The notes: a model not told the origin generated them from the sequence alone. A DNA stretch of 64,000 bases from Porphyromonas sp. oral taxon 275 (GCF_018127745.1 NZ_CP072333.1:248001-312000); one strand, 5' to 3'. Positions 9,511-19,211 are shown, numbered from the stretch's first letter. Translations and numbers: made by a program.

Positions 9511-9543
9511 CTTCGTATATAATAGGTGATGTGTCTATAGGGT

Positions 9544-10944
9544 CTAGGGGGCATCGGTCTCGGTGGGCTGTCGACGGAAGAGCAGGCGGAAGGCCTCCTC
9601 CACGGTCTTGACCCCTACGAGGCGGATCTTGCGCCCTGGGGCGTCGGCGATGTGGCTGAGGTTGCCCTCGGGCAGGAGGATGGCGCGGAAGCCGATACGC
9701 TCGGCCTCGAGGATACGCTGCTCGATGCGCGCCACGGGACGTACCTCGCCCGATAGCCCGACCTCGCCCGTGAGGCAGACGCCCTCGGGGAGTGCTAGGT
9801 CGAGGCTAGAGGAGAGGACGGCCGTGATGACGGCCAGGTCGCTGGCGGGGTCGCTGAGGCGGATGCCGCCAGCGATGTTGAGGAAGACGTCCTTCTGTAT
9901 GAGCTTGAAGCCTGCACGCTTCTCTAGCACCGCCAGCAGCATGTTCATACGCTTGGTATCGAAGCCCGTGGAGGAGCGCTGCGGGGTGGCGTAGACGGCC
10001 GAGCTGACCAGGGCCTGCGTCTCGATGAGGAAGGGGCGCACGCCCTCCATGGCGGCGGCTACAGCCACGCCACTGAGGCGCATGTCGGAGCTGGTCATCA
10101 GGTGCTCGGAGGGATTCTCCACGGGGCGCAGACCCGTCTGACGCATCTCGTAGATGCCCAGCTCGGCAGTGCTGCCGAAGCGGTTCTTCTGTCCGCGCAG
10201 GATGCGGTACATGTAGTGTTTGTCGCCGTCGAACTGCAGCACCACGTCCACCGTGTGCTCCAGCACCTTGGGCCCTGCGATGCTGCCCTCCTTGGTGATA
10301 TGGCCGATGACGATGACGGGCACGCCCTCGGTCTTGCAGTATTTGAGCAGGGCCGTGGCGCACTCGCGTATCTGCGAGACGCTGCCTGGGGAGCTCTCGC
10401 TGAGCTCGGTCTGTATGGTCTGTATGGAGTCTATGACGAGGAGGTCGGGCTGCAGCTCCTCGGCGGTGTGGAGGATCTTCTCTAGGCTCGTCTCGGCATA
10501 GATCATCATGTCGTCGCCGCTACCGCCGCCGATACGGTCGGCGCGCATCTTGAGCTGGTTGAGGCTCTCCTCGCCCGAGACGTAGAGCGTGCGTAGCGGC
10601 AGCCTGAGGACGGTCTGCAGCACCAGCGTAGACTTGCCGATGCCGGGCTCGCCCCCGATGAGGACGAAGGCGCCCTCGACGAGCCCGCCGCCGAGGACGC
10701 GGTTGAGCTCGGGATCGCCCATGTCGATGCGCAGCTCCTCGCGGTGCTGGATGTCCGCTAGACGCACGGGGCGCGCGCTGGGAGCTGCCTTGGGGCTGTA
10801 GCCAGGGGTCGTTTCCTTCTTGCTGACGACGATCTCTTCCTCCTCTATGCTGTTCCACGTGCCGCACTGCGAGCAGTAGCCCTGCCACTTGGGGTACTGG
10901 GCTCCGCACTCTGCGCAGTGGTAAATGGTCTTTTTCTTCGCCAT
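9544..10944 (-). CDS. radA: DNA repair protein RadA
   Basis: A 466-residue RecA-related ATPase that processes recombination intermediates. The start chosen is the ATG of MAKKKTIYHC at 10944, not the upstream in-frame start, because family members begin there and a promoter box overlaps the region just upstream. Features in order are a C4 zinc finger (Cys10, 13, 24, 27), Walker A GEPGIGKST (98-106), the RadA signature KNRFG, and a C-terminal Lon-like domain with GGIRLSDPASDLAV and GLSGEVRPV. It is probably the first gene of the unit that continues into the GH20 gene. Confidence 0.96.
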   Translation of the reverse strand: MAKKKTIYHCAECGAQYPKWQGYCSQCGTWNSIEEEEIVVSKKETTPGYSPKAAPSARPVRLADIQHREELRIDMGDPELNRVLGGGLVEGAFVLIGGEPGIGKSTLVLQTVLRLPLRTLYVSGEESLNQLKMRADRIGGGSGDDMMIYAETSLEKILHTAEELQPDLLVIDSIQTIQTELSESSPGSVSQIRECATALLKYCKTEGVPVIVIGHITKEGSIAGPKVLEHTVDVVLQFDGDKHYMYRILRGQKNRFGSTAELGIYEMRQTGLRPVENPSEHLMTSSDMRLSGVAVAAAMEGVRPFLIETQALVSSAVYATPQRSSTGFDTKRMNMLLAVLEKRAGFKLIQKDVFLNIAGGIRLSDPASDLAVITAVLSSSLDLALPEGVCLTGEVGLSGEVRPVARIEQRILEAERIGFRAILLPEGNLSHIADAPGRKIRLVGVKTVEEAFRLLFRRQPTETDAP

Positions 10945-10948
10945 AACG

Positions 10949-10956
10949 CAAAGGTA
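10949..10956 (-). promoter_or_regulatory. radA promoter -7 box, almost touching the start codon
   Basis: The minus strand reads TACCTTTG followed after four bases (CGTT) by the radA ATG at 10944. With the usual distance from this box to the transcription start, the mRNA would have essentially no leader. Confidence 0.55.
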
Positions 10957-11049
10957 GTGAGGATATCGCAAAGCGCCGCCGAGCGCCCCGCCCCGCCTCT
11001 GCTGTGCGCCTGGTGGTACTCAGGCTGGAATACTCCCTTGACCCAGTGT

Positions 11050-11155
11050 CTGTGGGGAGCTCCTCTGTGCTAGCCTTAGAGGCAGGAGCTTAGGGGGAAT
11101 AGCCTTGGCTCGGTGGCTGTGGGGGCTCCTCTATGCTAGCCTTGGGAGGCAAGAG
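11050..11155. repeat. Two direct copies of a ~38-bp sequence
   Basis: A stretch starting TGTGGGGAGCTCCTCTGTGC at 11050 recurs as TGTGGGGGCTCCTCTATGC at 11118. In both copies GCTAGCCTT and an AGGC-AGAG-like tail follow. The offset is 67 bp. No coding potential is convincing. Confidence 0.6.
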
Positions 11156-11206
11156 TGTAGGGAGGTGCTTGTTCGGCTGCTTGCCTACGGCTCTCCGACG
11201 GTGCTA

Positions 11207-11480
11207 AGCCCCAATAGGGGCGACCCACTCAAAGCCCAGGGTGCGCAGCCCTGCAAGGGCGACCAAACCCTGGGTAAGCTGCAGCCACAAGGGCAGAGCC
11301 CTACAGGGGCGACCCTCAATAGGCTCGGAGCATCGTAGCACTAAGCTAGCCGTAGTCCTCGATCGTATTGTGGGTCGCCCCCGAGGGGCTTCTTGATAAT
11401 ATCAGACCTCTACCCAGGGTTCCGTCAGGCTTACAGCCTTCCCTCACCCTGGGCTTTGGATGGGTCGCCCCCGAGGGGCT
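11207..11480. repeat. 274-bp symmetric inverted-repeat element
   Basis: Two ~70-bp copies face each other: 11207-11277 forward, and 11410-11480 in reverse complement. Each opens with AGCCCC-N-GGGGCGACCC, continues AAAGCCCAGGGTG and ends with ACCCTGGGTA. Inside them a short motif (AGCCCTACAGGGGCGACCC) at 11297-11314 faces its inverse at 11372-11390. Both pairs are centred on the same point (coordinate sums of 22687), so the block is a nested palindrome. No transposase is present, so it resembles a non-autonomous MITE-like or REP-like element. Confidence 0.8.
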
Positions 11481-11710
11481 TGCCTGTCTATTCGCAGCCT
11501 ATTGAGGACGGGTGGGAGCTACGGGTAGCCCTGCATATCTGCCTCGGGGGGTATACTTTGTTCTTTGGTCTGCGCGTAGCGAGCTGCAGCGCCCGAGCCG
11601 CCTGCAACTTACCTTCCAGCGTGCGCCGCCAGGGCGCACGCTAGGACGAGGGATGTCCCCGAGCGGAGGCCGCCTAGGCTGCGGCGGGAGGCCGAGCTAA
11701 GGTGGGGCGG

Positions 11711-11820
11711 GAGAAGTTATATTACTTTGGGCGGATTGTTATATAACTTCTGCCCGAATATTATATAACTTTCTGCGCATTCTTATATTGCTTTCCCCGC
11801 AATATTATATTACTTTGCTC
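11711..11820 (+). repeat. 22-bp minisatellite array B (AT type, 5 units)
   Basis: Five consecutive 22-bp units start at 11711, 11733, 11755, 11777 and 11799. Each centres on a TTATATAACTT-like core (GAGAAGTTATATTACTTT, ATTGTTATATAACTTC and so on) set in GC-rich flanks. It stands out from the surrounding GC-rich sequence. Same family as the array at 32566. Confidence 0.9.
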
Positions 11821-12136
11821 CCTCCCCCTAGGCTGTCGCTTCGCTGCCCCTTATCCTTCGGCTGGACGTGCTCTATCCCTCAGCTCGCTGGGGCGCTTCG
11901 CGGCAGAGGCTAGGCGAACTGTCGGCGGTGGCTCCGAGGCTCGGGGAAGCTCCCCTGAGGTGCGGCACTCGGCTACTCCTTATTTATATATAGGCTGGCG
12001 GAGGGCTGGGGTGGGGTAGCTGGGGGCTAAGATCGGAGCTCCAGCGCGACTAATCCGAGGGCGGCGCTTACCTAAAAGTGAGGACGCCTCGGCCCGAGCC
12101 CGTCCCTAGCTCTAGGTATATATGCTAAAGAATGCG

Positions 12137-12144
12137 TATTTTTG
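12137..12144 (+). promoter_or_regulatory. nqr operon promoter -7 box
   Basis: TATTTTTG fits TAnnTTTG and lies 42 bp before the nqrA start at 12186, within an AT-rich stretch. This gives a leader of roughly 35-40 nt. Confidence 0.6.
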
Positions 12145-12185
12145 TATCCAAATAATTTAACTAAACAATTCATCATTCACGTGTT

Positions 12186-13538
12186 ATGCCGAACATTATC
12201 ACGATAAAGAAGGGGCTCACGCTCAATCTGAAAGGGAAGGCACCTGAGGAACAGCTCGCACCAGTGGCTGCAGCTAGCTCCTACGCTGTCGTCCCCGAGG
12301 ACTATGTGGGCTTTGTCCCCAAGGTGATCGTTCAGCCAGGGATGCGCGTGCTGGCAGGGGAAGCTCTGCTGGCGCATAAGGCTCATCCCGAGCTCAAACT
12401 GACCTCCCCCGTCAGCGGTGAGGTCGTCGCCGTCCACAGAGGCGAGAAGCGCAAGGTACTCAGCGTAGAGGTACGCCCCGAGGCGACCATCGAGTACAAG
12501 GAGTACGCCACGGCTGACGCCCTCAGCATGGAGCGCAGCCAGCTGCTGTCGCTGCTGCTGGAGAGTGGTATGTTCAGCTTCTTCAAGCAGCGCCCCTACG
12601 ACCGCATCGCCAACCCTCTGGATACGCCCCGTGATATCTTCGTCACGGCGAACCTGACGGCTCCGCTGGCGCCTAAGTTCGCCTACCTCGTCAAAGGACG
12701 TGAGCACGAGCTGCAGCTGGCACTCGATGCGCTCACGCGCCTGACCCCAGGTAAGGTCTACCTCGGCGTCGGGACGGGCGAGCTGACGGGCATCCGCACG
12801 GTAGAGCGCGTAGAGGTACGTGGCCCACACCCTGCAGGGCTGGTCGGCGTACTGATCAATCACACGGCACCTGTCAATAAGGGCGAGGTCGTCTGGACGC
12901 TCAAGGCTACGGACCTCCTCGTCATCGGCCGCTTCCTCAAGACGGGTCGCGTAGACTTCTCCCGCACCATTGCCCTGACGGGCTCGGAGGCTAAGGAGCT
13001 GGGCTACGTCAAGGTGCTGCCTGGGGCACGCTTCGAGGAGGTGCTCGCAGGGCGTCTAGCGAAGAAGGACAGCCACGAGCGTATCATCGAGGGTGATGTC
13101 TTCACTGGGGTGAAGGTAGATGAGGCCCACGAGCGCATGAGCTTCGGCATCGACCAGATCACCATCATCCCCGAGGGGGACGACCAGCACGAGGTGCTGG
13201 GCTGGGCACTGCCTCGCTTCAAGCAGTTCAGCATGAGCCGCACCTACTTCTCCTGGCTGATGCCAGGTAAGGAGTACGCGCTGGATGCGCGTATCAAGGG
13301 TGGACGTCGCGCCATGATCATGAGTGGTCAGTACGACAGCGTCTTCCCTATGGACATCTACCCTGAGTTCCTACTCAAGAGCCTCATCGCCTTCAATATC
13401 GATGATATGGAGGCACGTGGTATCTACGAGGTGGCGCCCGAGGACTTCTCGGTCTGCGAGTTCGTGGACACGTCCAAGATACCCCTGCAGCAGCTCGTGC
13501 GCCAGGGGCTGGATGAGCTCTACAAGGAAATGAACTAA
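12186..13538 (+). CDS. nqrA: Na+-translocating NADH:quinone reductase subunit A
   Basis: A 450-residue cytoplasmic-side subunit of the Na+-NQR complex, which oxidises NADH, reduces quinone and pumps Na+. It begins MPNIITIKKGLTLNLKGKAP, the usual NqrA opening, and carries KVIVQPGMRVLAGEALLAHK and LTSPVSGEVVAVHRGEKRKV of the lipoyl-like N-terminal region. The C-terminal half has GGRRAMIMSGQYDSVFPMDI and the cysteine-containing EDFSVCEFVDTSK. It is the first gene of a complete nqrABCDEF operon with gaps of 2-34 bp. Confidence 0.97.
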   Translation: MPNIITIKKGLTLNLKGKAPEEQLAPVAAASSYAVVPEDYVGFVPKVIVQPGMRVLAGEALLAHKAHPELKLTSPVSGEVVAVHRGEKRKVLSVEVRPEATIEYKEYATADALSMERSQLLSLLLESGMFSFFKQRPYDRIANPLDTPRDIFVTANLTAPLAPKFAYLVKGREHELQLALDALTRLTPGKVYLGVGTGELTGIRTVERVEVRGPHPAGLVGVLINHTAPVNKGEVVWTLKATDLLVIGRFLKTGRVDFSRTIALTGSEAKELGYVKVLPGARFEEVLAGRLAKKDSHERIIEGDVFTGVKVDEAHERMSFGIDQITIIPEGDDQHEVLGWALPRFKQFSMSRTYFSWLMPGKEYALDARIKGGRRAMIMSGQYDSVFPMDIYPEFLLKSLIAFNIDDMEARGIYEVAPEDFSVCEFVDTSKIPLQQLVRQGLDELYKEMN

Positions 13539-13571
13539 CCCCCAGGTTTCACTTATTAAAGGACAACGACC

Positions 13572-14780
13572 TTGAACGCTTTAAGAAAACAAATCGATAA
13601 GATCAAGCCAGCCTTCACTAAGGGTGGTCGCTTCGCGGCCTTGGAGTCTGTCTTCGATGGCTTCGAGACCTTCCTGTTCGTCCCGAACACGACCTCGAAG
13701 CGTCGTGGCGTGCATGTGCATGACGCCATAGACAGCAAGCGCACGATGAGCGTGGTGATCTTCGCCCTGCTACCTGCACTCCTCTTCGGGATGTACAACA
13801 TCGGGCTGCAGCACAATATAGCCATCGGGCAGGAGTCCAGCTTCTGGGCTACCTTCCTCTACGGGCTCCTCTCGGTACTGCCACAGATCGTGGTTTCCTA
13901 CGTCGTGGGTCTGGGGATCGAGTTCATCATCGCTCAGCTCAAGCATGAGGAGATCCAGGAGGGCTTCCTGGTGACGGGGATTCTGATCCCCATGATCATC
14001 CCTGTGGAGACGCCCCTGTGGATGATCGCTGTAGCTACGGCCTTCGCTGTGGTCTTCGCTAAGGAGGTCTTCGGTGGTACGGGCTACAATGTCTTCAACG
14101 TCGCGCTGGTGACGCGTGCCTTCCTCTTCTTCTCCTACCCCGCAGCTATGTCGGGCGACAGCGTCTGGGTACGCTTGGGCTCGAGCTTCGGCTTCGGTGG
14201 CGAGGGTAAGGTCGTGGACGGCTTCTCGGGCGCTACGCCTCTGGGGCAGATCGCTGCTGCCAAGGACGCACTGCCTGACATCCACAACACGCTCGGCGGT
14301 GCACTCACCGACTGGGATGCCTTCCTTGGCTTCCTCCCTGGCTCTGTAGGTGAGGTCTCCACGCTGGCTATCCTCATCGGCGCCCTTATCCTCATCTTCA
14401 CGGGGATCGCTAGCTACAAGATCATGGTATCGGGCGTTGTAGGGGTCTTCGCTATGGCCTCGCTCTTCAACGCTATCGGCGCTACGCCTGCCATGCAGGT
14501 CTCGGCACTGCACCATCTCCTCTATGGGGGCTTCGCCTTCGGGATCGTCTTCATGGCTACCGACCCTGTGACGGCTGCACGCACCGAGGCGGGTAAGTGG
14601 GTCTATGGCTTCTTCGTTGGGGTCATGGTCGTCTTCATCCGTGTGCTCAATGCGGGCTACGCTGAGGGTATGATGCTCGCCATCCTGCTGATGAATACCT
14701 TCGCTCCCCTCATCGACTACATCGTCGTAGAGCGCAACGTCAACAAGCGTAAGGCACGTCTCGCAGTAGCTAAGAACTAA
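13572..14780 (+). CDS. nqrB: Na+-translocating NADH:quinone reductase subunit B
   Basis: A 402-residue polytopic membrane subunit. It carries the covalently bound FMN and takes part in quinone reduction and Na+ transport. The flavin-attachment motif SGAT is visible in VDGFSGATPL (Thr222). The start is a TTG at 13572 (product MNALRKQIDKIKP), chosen because family members begin with this sequence and no in-frame ATG precedes it. Several hydrophobic helices are evident from residue 58 on. It lies 33 bp after nqrA. Confidence 0.96.
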   Translation: MNALRKQIDKIKPAFTKGGRFAALESVFDGFETFLFVPNTTSKRRGVHVHDAIDSKRTMSVVIFALLPALLFGMYNIGLQHNIAIGQESSFWATFLYGLLSVLPQIVVSYVVGLGIEFIIAQLKHEEIQEGFLVTGILIPMIIPVETPLWMIAVATAFAVVFAKEVFGGTGYNVFNVALVTRAFLFFSYPAAMSGDSVWVRLGSSFGFGGEGKVVDGFSGATPLGQIAAAKDALPDIHNTLGGALTDWDAFLGFLPGSVGEVSTLAILIGALILIFTGIASYKIMVSGVVGVFAMASLFNAIGATPAMQVSALHHLLYGGFAFGIVFMATDPVTAARTEAGKWVYGFFVGVMVVFIRVLNAGYAEGMMLAILLMNTFAPLIDYIVVERNVNKRKARLAVAKN

Positions 14781-14797
14781 GACAGCAGCAACACACG

Positions 14798-15532
14798 ATG
14801 GATACAAACAAGAACTCATACGTGATCATCTACGCATCCGTGATGGTCATCCTCGCCGCGGTCTTCCTAGCCGGGGCGAACATCCTGCTCAAGCCTTCGC
14901 AGGAGGAGAACGCTCGTATCGATAAGATGGAGCAGATCCTGCGCGCCCTCGGGCAGACGCCCTCCAAGGCCGATGTCATCTCGACCTACGAGGGGCTGAT
15001 CAAGAAGGAACTCCTAGTCAACGCCGAGGGACAGGTCGTCCAGTCCTTCGAGGGCGGGGAGATCGGTAAGAGCGCAGCCTTCAACGCCAATACCGAGCTC
15101 GACTACAAGCTCATCGCCAAGGGCGAGCAGCGTGACCTGCCCGTCTGGGTCGCTCAGGTCGAGGGTAAGACCGTCTACGTCCTGCCGCTCAACGGCGCTG
15201 GGCTGTGGAATAAGATCTGGGGCTACATCGCGGTAGACGCCGCTGACCACTCTACGGTCACGGGAGCAGACTTCGGCAACGCAGGGGAGACCCCAGGGCT
15301 CGGTGCCGAGATCTCTACGCCGCACTTCTCTGCCGAATTCCAGGGCAAGCAGCTCTTCCGTGAAGGTAAGTTCACGGGCATCGCTGTCGTCAAGCCCGGG
15401 CAGAAGGTGGACGATAAGGACTATGTCGACGGCATCTCGGGCGGTACGCTCACCAGCAACGGCGTCCACGACATGCTGCACCATAGCCTCGCTCCCTTCC
15501 AAAAGTTCCTCGAAACCTATAACGCTCAGTAG
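14798..15532 (+). CDS. nqrC: Na+-translocating NADH:quinone reductase subunit C
   Basis: A 244-residue subunit with one N-terminal membrane anchor (about residues 8-30) and a periplasmic FMN-binding domain. The phosphoester-linked FMN site SGGT occurs in VDGISGGTLTSNGV (Thr217). WGYIAVDAADHSTVTG and ETPGLGAEIS are typical of the NqrC/RnfG fold. It sits between nqrB and nqrD, 17 and 2 bp from its neighbours. Confidence 0.97.
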   Translation: MDTNKNSYVIIYASVMVILAAVFLAGANILLKPSQEENARIDKMEQILRALGQTPSKADVISTYEGLIKKELLVNAEGQVVQSFEGGEIGKSAAFNANTELDYKLIAKGEQRDLPVWVAQVEGKTVYVLPLNGAGLWNKIWGYIAVDAADHSTVTGADFGNAGETPGLGAEISTPHFSAEFQGKQLFREGKFTGIAVVKPGQKVDDKDYVDGISGGTLTSNGVHDMLHHSLAPFQKFLETYNAQ

Positions 15533-15534
15533 CT

Positions 15535-16176
15535 ATGTCTCTCTGGAATAAAAAGAATAAAGAAACCCTTCTCGGTCCGCTGAGCAAGAACAATCCCATC
15601 ATGGTGCAGATGCTCGGCATCTGCTCCGCCCTTGCTGTGACCTCCAAGCTGGAGCCCGCCCTCGTCATGGGGCTGTCGGTGACCATCGTCGTGGCCTTCG
15701 CCAACGTGGTGATCTCGCTCCTGCGTAAGGGGATCCCCAACCGCATCCGCATCATCGTACAGCTGGTGGTCGCCGCTACGCTCGTGACGCTGGTCAGTGA
15801 GGTCCTCAAGGCCTACGCCTACGACGTCAGCAAGCAGCTCTCCGTCTTCGTCGGGCTGATCATCACCAACTGTATCCTCATGGGTCGTCTGGAGGCCTTC
15901 GCCCTTGGTAATGGTCCCTGGGAGTCCTTCCTCGATGGGGTCGGTAACGGCCTCGGCTACGCCATCGTGCTGGCTGTCGTCGGCTTCTTCCGTGAGCTAC
16001 TGGGCTCGGGGACGCTGCTGGGCTTCCACGTCATCCCTCAGTCGCTCTACGCTACCGATGGTATCCATGGCTACGTCAATAATGGCCTGATGATCCTGCC
16101 CCCGATGGCACTCATCTCCGTGGCTGTCCTCATCTGGATCCACCGCTCCTACAACAAGGAGCTGCAGGAAAACTAA
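15535..16176 (+). CDS. nqrD: Na+-translocating NADH:quinone reductase subunit D
   Basis: A 213-residue integral membrane subunit, homologous to RnfE and to NqrE, that helps form the Na+ channel and the intramembrane Fe-S site. The hallmark FVGLIITNCILMGRLEAFA contains the conserved Cys. NNPIMVQMLGICSALAVT near the N-terminus holds a second Cys. The start is two bases behind the nqrC stop. Confidence 0.97.
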   Translation: MSLWNKKNKETLLGPLSKNNPIMVQMLGICSALAVTSKLEPALVMGLSVTIVVAFANVVISLLRKGIPNRIRIIVQLVVAATLVTLVSEVLKAYAYDVSKQLSVFVGLIITNCILMGRLEAFALGNGPWESFLDGVGNGLGYAIVLAVVGFFRELLGSGTLLGFHVIPQSLYATDGIHGYVNNGLMILPPMALISVAVLIWIHRSYNKELQEN

Positions 16177-16210
16177 CATCTCCCACGCCTACCAGTAGTA
16201 TCAAGAAAGA

Positions 16211-16828
16211 ATGGATACATTAGCCTTATTCTTCCGGTCGATCTTCGTCGACAATATGATCTTCGCCTACTACCTAGGGATGTGTTCGTTCCTGGCGGTA
16301 TCGAAGAACGTAAAGACCTCCTTTGGTCTGGGACTAGCGGTCATCTTCATCCTCACCTTCACGCTGCCGATCAACTACCTTCTGGAGACCAAGGTCTTCA
16401 AGCAGGGAGCTCTCGACTGGCTGCTCGGTCCTGAGGCTGCGAGCATCGACCTCTCCTTCCTCTCCTTCATCATCTTCATCGCTGTCATCGCTGCCTTCAC
16501 GCAGCTGGTAGAGATGCTCGTCGAGCGCTTCAGCCCTTCGCTCTATGCCTCGCTGGGGATCTTCCTCCCGCTGATCGCTGTGAACTGCGCTATCCTCGGG
16601 GGCTCGCTCTTCATGCAGCAGCGTGAGTTCCCCACTATCGGGGAGGCTACCGTCTATGGCTTCGGCTCCGGTATCGGCTGGATGCTGGCTATCGTCGGTA
16701 TGGCAGCTATCCGTGAGAAGCTCCAGTACTCGGACGTACCCAAGCCCCTGCGTGGTCTAGGGATCACCTTCATCATCACGGCGCTGATGGGTATGGCCTT
16801 CCTCAGCTTCTCGGGTGTCAAGATGTAA
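16211..16828 (+). CDS. nqrE: Na+-translocating NADH:quinone reductase subunit E
   Basis: A 205-residue membrane subunit pairing with NqrD. It has the family motif [20 protein letters not shown], whose Cys is an iron ligand candidate, and a second in [18 protein letters not shown]. Six hydrophobic segments are visible. It lies 34 bp after nqrD and 18 bp before nqrF. Confidence 0.97.
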   Translation: MDTLALFFRSIFVDNMIFAYYLGMCSFLAVSKNVKTSFGLGLAVIFILTFTLPINYLLETKVFKQGALDWLLGPEAASIDLSFLSFIIFIAVIAAFTQLVEMLVERFSPSLYASLGIFLPLIAVNCAILGGSLFMQQREFPTIGEATVYGFGSGIGWMLAIVGMAAIREKLQYSDVPKPLRGLGITFIITALMGMAFLSFSGVKM

Positions 16829-16846
16829 TAGCGAAGTCTCTAAGTA

Positions 16847-18088
16847 ATGAATACAACCATCATACTCATCAGCGTAGCAGTCTTCCTGCTGCTGACGCTG
16901 CTGCTCGTCATCGTGCTGCTCGTCGCTAAGAGCAAGCTCGTCCCCTCGGGCAATGTCAAGCTCACCATCAACGGGGAGAAGGAGGCTGAGGTGCCCATCG
17001 GGGGTACCCTGCTGAACACCCTGCAGAGTGAGAATATCTACCTCTCCAGCGCCTGCGGTGGTAGTGGTTCCTGCGGTCAGTGCCGCTGCCGCGTCGTCGA
17101 GGGCGGCGGTGAGATCCTCCCCACGGAGAAGGGTTTCTTCTCCCGCAAGGAGCAGTCCGAGCACTGGCGCCTAGCCTGCCAGACCAAGGTCAAGGAGGAC
17201 ATGGAGGTCATCGTCCCCGAGGAGGTCTTCGGCGTCAAGGAATGGGAATGCGAGGTCATTTCCAACCGCAACGTTTCTACCTTCATCAAGGAGTTCGTCG
17301 TCAAGCTGCCTGAGGGCGAGGTCATGAACTTCAAGAGCGGTAGCTACGCACAGATCACCATCCCTCCCTACGATATCAAGTATTCGGACTATGATATCGA
17401 TGAGAAGTTCCGCAGTGACTGGGATCACTTCGATATGTGGAGCCTGACGTGTAAGAACGACATGGAGACCATCCGTGCCTACTCTATGGCCAACTATCCT
17501 GCCGAAGGGAACATCATCACCCTCAACGTGCGTATCGCCACGCCTCCTATGGACCGCGCGACGCACAAGTGGATGAACGTCTCGCCAGGGATCTCCTCCT
17601 CCTACATCTTCTCCCTCAAGCCTGGGGACAAGGTGCGCATGAGTGGTCCTTACGGGGACTTCCATATCCAGGATACGGATGCTGAGATGCTCTACATCGG
17701 TGGTGGTGCAGGTATGGCACCGCTGCGCGCCCAGATCCTCCACCTCTTCCGCACGCTCCACACGAGCCGCAAGGTATCCTACTGGTACGGCGCGCGTAGC
17801 AAGAAGGAGATCTTCTACGAAGAGGACTTCCGCGAGATCGAGAAGCAGTTCCCCAACTTCAGCTTCCACATCGCCCTCTCCGATCCTCAGCCTGAGGACA
17901 ACTGGACGGGCTACACCGGCTTCATCCACCAGGTCATCCTCGACAACTACCTCAAGGATCATGAGGCTCCCGAGGATATCGAGTACTACATGTGCGGCCC
18001 TGGCCCCATGGCCAATGCCGTCAAGGCGATGCTGGAGAACCTCGGCGTAGAGCGCTCGCAGCTCTTCTTCGACGACTTCGGCGGCTAG
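16847..18088 (+). CDS. nqrF: Na+-translocating NADH:quinone reductase subunit F
   Basis: A 413-residue electron-input subunit that oxidises NADH. It has an N-terminal membrane helix (about 4-27). A 2Fe-2S ferredoxin domain follows with Cys70, Cys76 and Cys79 in [15 protein letters not shown] and Cys111. Next come an FAD domain with RAYSMAN (210-216) and an NADH domain with [19 protein letters not shown] and YYMCGPGPM. It ends FFDDFGG, as is normal. It is the last gene of the operon, followed by a strong terminator. Confidence 0.97.
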   Translation: MNTTIILISVAVFLLLTLLLVIVLLVAKSKLVPSGNVKLTINGEKEAEVPIGGTLLNTLQSENIYLSSACGGSGSCGQCRCRVVEGGGEILPTEKGFFSRKEQSEHWRLACQTKVKEDMEVIVPEEVFGVKEWECEVISNRNVSTFIKEFVVKLPEGEVMNFKSGSYAQITIPPYDIKYSDYDIDEKFRSDWDHFDMWSLTCKNDMETIRAYSMANYPAEGNIITLNVRIATPPMDRATHKWMNVSPGISSSYIFSLKPGDKVRMSGPYGDFHIQDTDAEMLYIGGGAGMAPLRAQILHLFRTLHTSRKVSYWYGARSKKEIFYEEDFREIEKQFPNFSFHIALSDPQPEDNWTGYTGFIHQVILDNYLKDHEAPEDIEYYMCGPGPMANAVKAMLENLGVERSQLFFDDFGG

Positions 18089-18143
18089 CCGTCCCTCGGC
18101 CCAGGTTTGGGCTAGAGAAACAGAACTTGCCCTCGGGCAATGC

Positions 18144-18186
18144 ACAGCGCCCCCTGCAGTCTCGCACTGCAGGGGGCGCTGTCTTT
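18144..18186 (+). terminator. nqr operon terminator
   Basis: Perfect 16-bp arms (18144-18159 and 18167-18182) with ACAGCGCCCCCTGCAG and a 7-nt loop, followed by CTTT. Confidence 0.85.
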
Positions 18187-18330
18187 AGGGCTGGCCTTGG
18201 GGGATTGGGGTCGTGCGGCCGCTTTAGCCTGGGGCACCTCGTATACAGCTCCGTCCTTGCCCCCGCCCTTCTTCTCGGAGCGCTCTCGAGGGGAGGGAGC
18301 GCGGGCTAAGGCAAGGGAGAAGGATAAAGT
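18183..18330. other. Short gene-free spacer between two terminators
   Basis: Apart from the flanking terminators nothing is seen between nqrF and rsmA. Open frames here are GC-driven and lack family signatures. Confidence 0.6.
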
Positions 18331-18380
18331 CTAGGGGGAGCAGCCGTGCGCCGTGCTAGACGCTGGGCTGCTCCCCCTAG
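18331..18380 (-). terminator. rsmA terminator
   Basis: CTAGGGGGAGCAGCC (18331-18345) pairs perfectly with 18366-18380. On the minus strand a T-rich ACTTTATCCTTCT follows. Confidence 0.8.
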
Positions 18381-18422
18381 AGCTTGAGCGGATGTGTGTG
18401 GATGGGCGGCGGGGCTGAGGTG

Positions 18423-19211
18423 CTAGCCGCGGGCAGCCTGCAGGGCCTCGAGGCGTAGCGTCAGGTCGATGAAGGACTCCACGCCCAGCTGCTCGGGGCG
18501 CTTGCCGAAGATCGGGTCGCTGTAGTCGTAGTCGGGCCCGAAGAGTCCCTTGAGCGAATTGCGTAGCGTCTTGCGTCGCTGGTTGAAGCCCGTCTTGACG
18601 ACCGTCTTGAAGAGGCTCTCCGAGCAGCCGAGGCTCTGGCGCTGATTGCGGATGAGGCGGATGACGCCGCTCTTGACCTTGGGGGGCGGATTGAAGACGT
18701 GCTCGTCGACGGTGAAGAGGTACTCGACGTCGTACCAGGCCTGCAGCAGCACGCTCAGGATGCCGTAGTCCTTGTTGCCCGGAGGGGAGGCCAGGCGCTG
18801 GGCGACCTCGCGCTGCAGCATCCCCGCGCAGTAGGGGATGCGCTCGCGGTAGTCGAGCAGGCGGAAGAAGATCTGAGAGGAGATATTGTAGGGGTAGTTG
18901 CCGATCAGGCTGAAGGGTCCATTGGGCATATAGTCCTCTATGGAGAGCTGGAGGAAGTCGCCCGAGATGATGCGCCCCTCGAGCTGAGGGAAGTGCTCCC
19001 CGAGGTAGGCCACGGACTCCTGGTCGAGCTCGATGACGCGCGTGTCGAAGCCTAGGGCGAGGAGGTACTGGGTGAGGACGCCCATCCCAGGGCCTATCTC
19101 GAGGATAGGTAGCTCACGGTAGTCCTCGAGGGAGCGGGCGATGCGCTCGGCGATGCTGAGGTCGGTGAGGAAGTGCTGCCCGAGGGCTTTCTTTGCTTTT
19201 ACTTGCTGCAT
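18423..19211 (-). CDS. rsmA: 16S rRNA (adenine1518/1519-N6)-dimethyltransferase
   Basis: A 262-residue KsgA/RsmA enzyme that dimethylates two adenines in the 3' hairpin of 16S rRNA late in 30S assembly. Visible motifs are [11 protein letters not shown] at the start, the SAM-binding [16 protein letters not shown] (about 36-51), [12 protein letters not shown], and the catalytic loop [14 protein letters not shown]. Also present are [20 protein letters not shown] and [14 protein letters not shown]. Full length. It stands alone between nqr and the gene-free stretch upstream. Confidence 0.97.
   Translation of the reverse strand: MQQVKAKKALGQHFLTDLSIAERIARSLEDYRELPILEIGPGMGVLTQYLLALGFDTRVIELDQESVAYLGEHFPQLEGRIISGDFLQLSIEDYMPNGPFSLIGNYPYNISSQIFFRLLDYRERIPYCAGMLQREVAQRLASPPGNKDYGILSVLLQAWYDVEYLFTVDEHVFNPPPKVKSGVIRLIRNQRQSLGCSESLFKTVVKTGFNQRRKTLRNSLKGLFGPDYDYSDPIFGKRPEQLGVESFIDLTLRLEALQAARG

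Larger units (their letters stand above)
10957..12136. other. Gene-free 1.2-kb interval
   Basis: Between radA and the nqr promoter I see only repeats (direct copies at 11050, the inverted-repeat element at 11207, AT array at 11711). The remaining GC-rich sequence shows no credible gene. Short open frames here run through the repeats and have no recognisable domain or signal. Confidence 0.7.

Noticed and set aside
11105..11700. Short plus-strand open frames in the radA-nqrA interval
   Set aside because: They run across the inverted-repeat element and change with it; no signal, domain or promoter fits.
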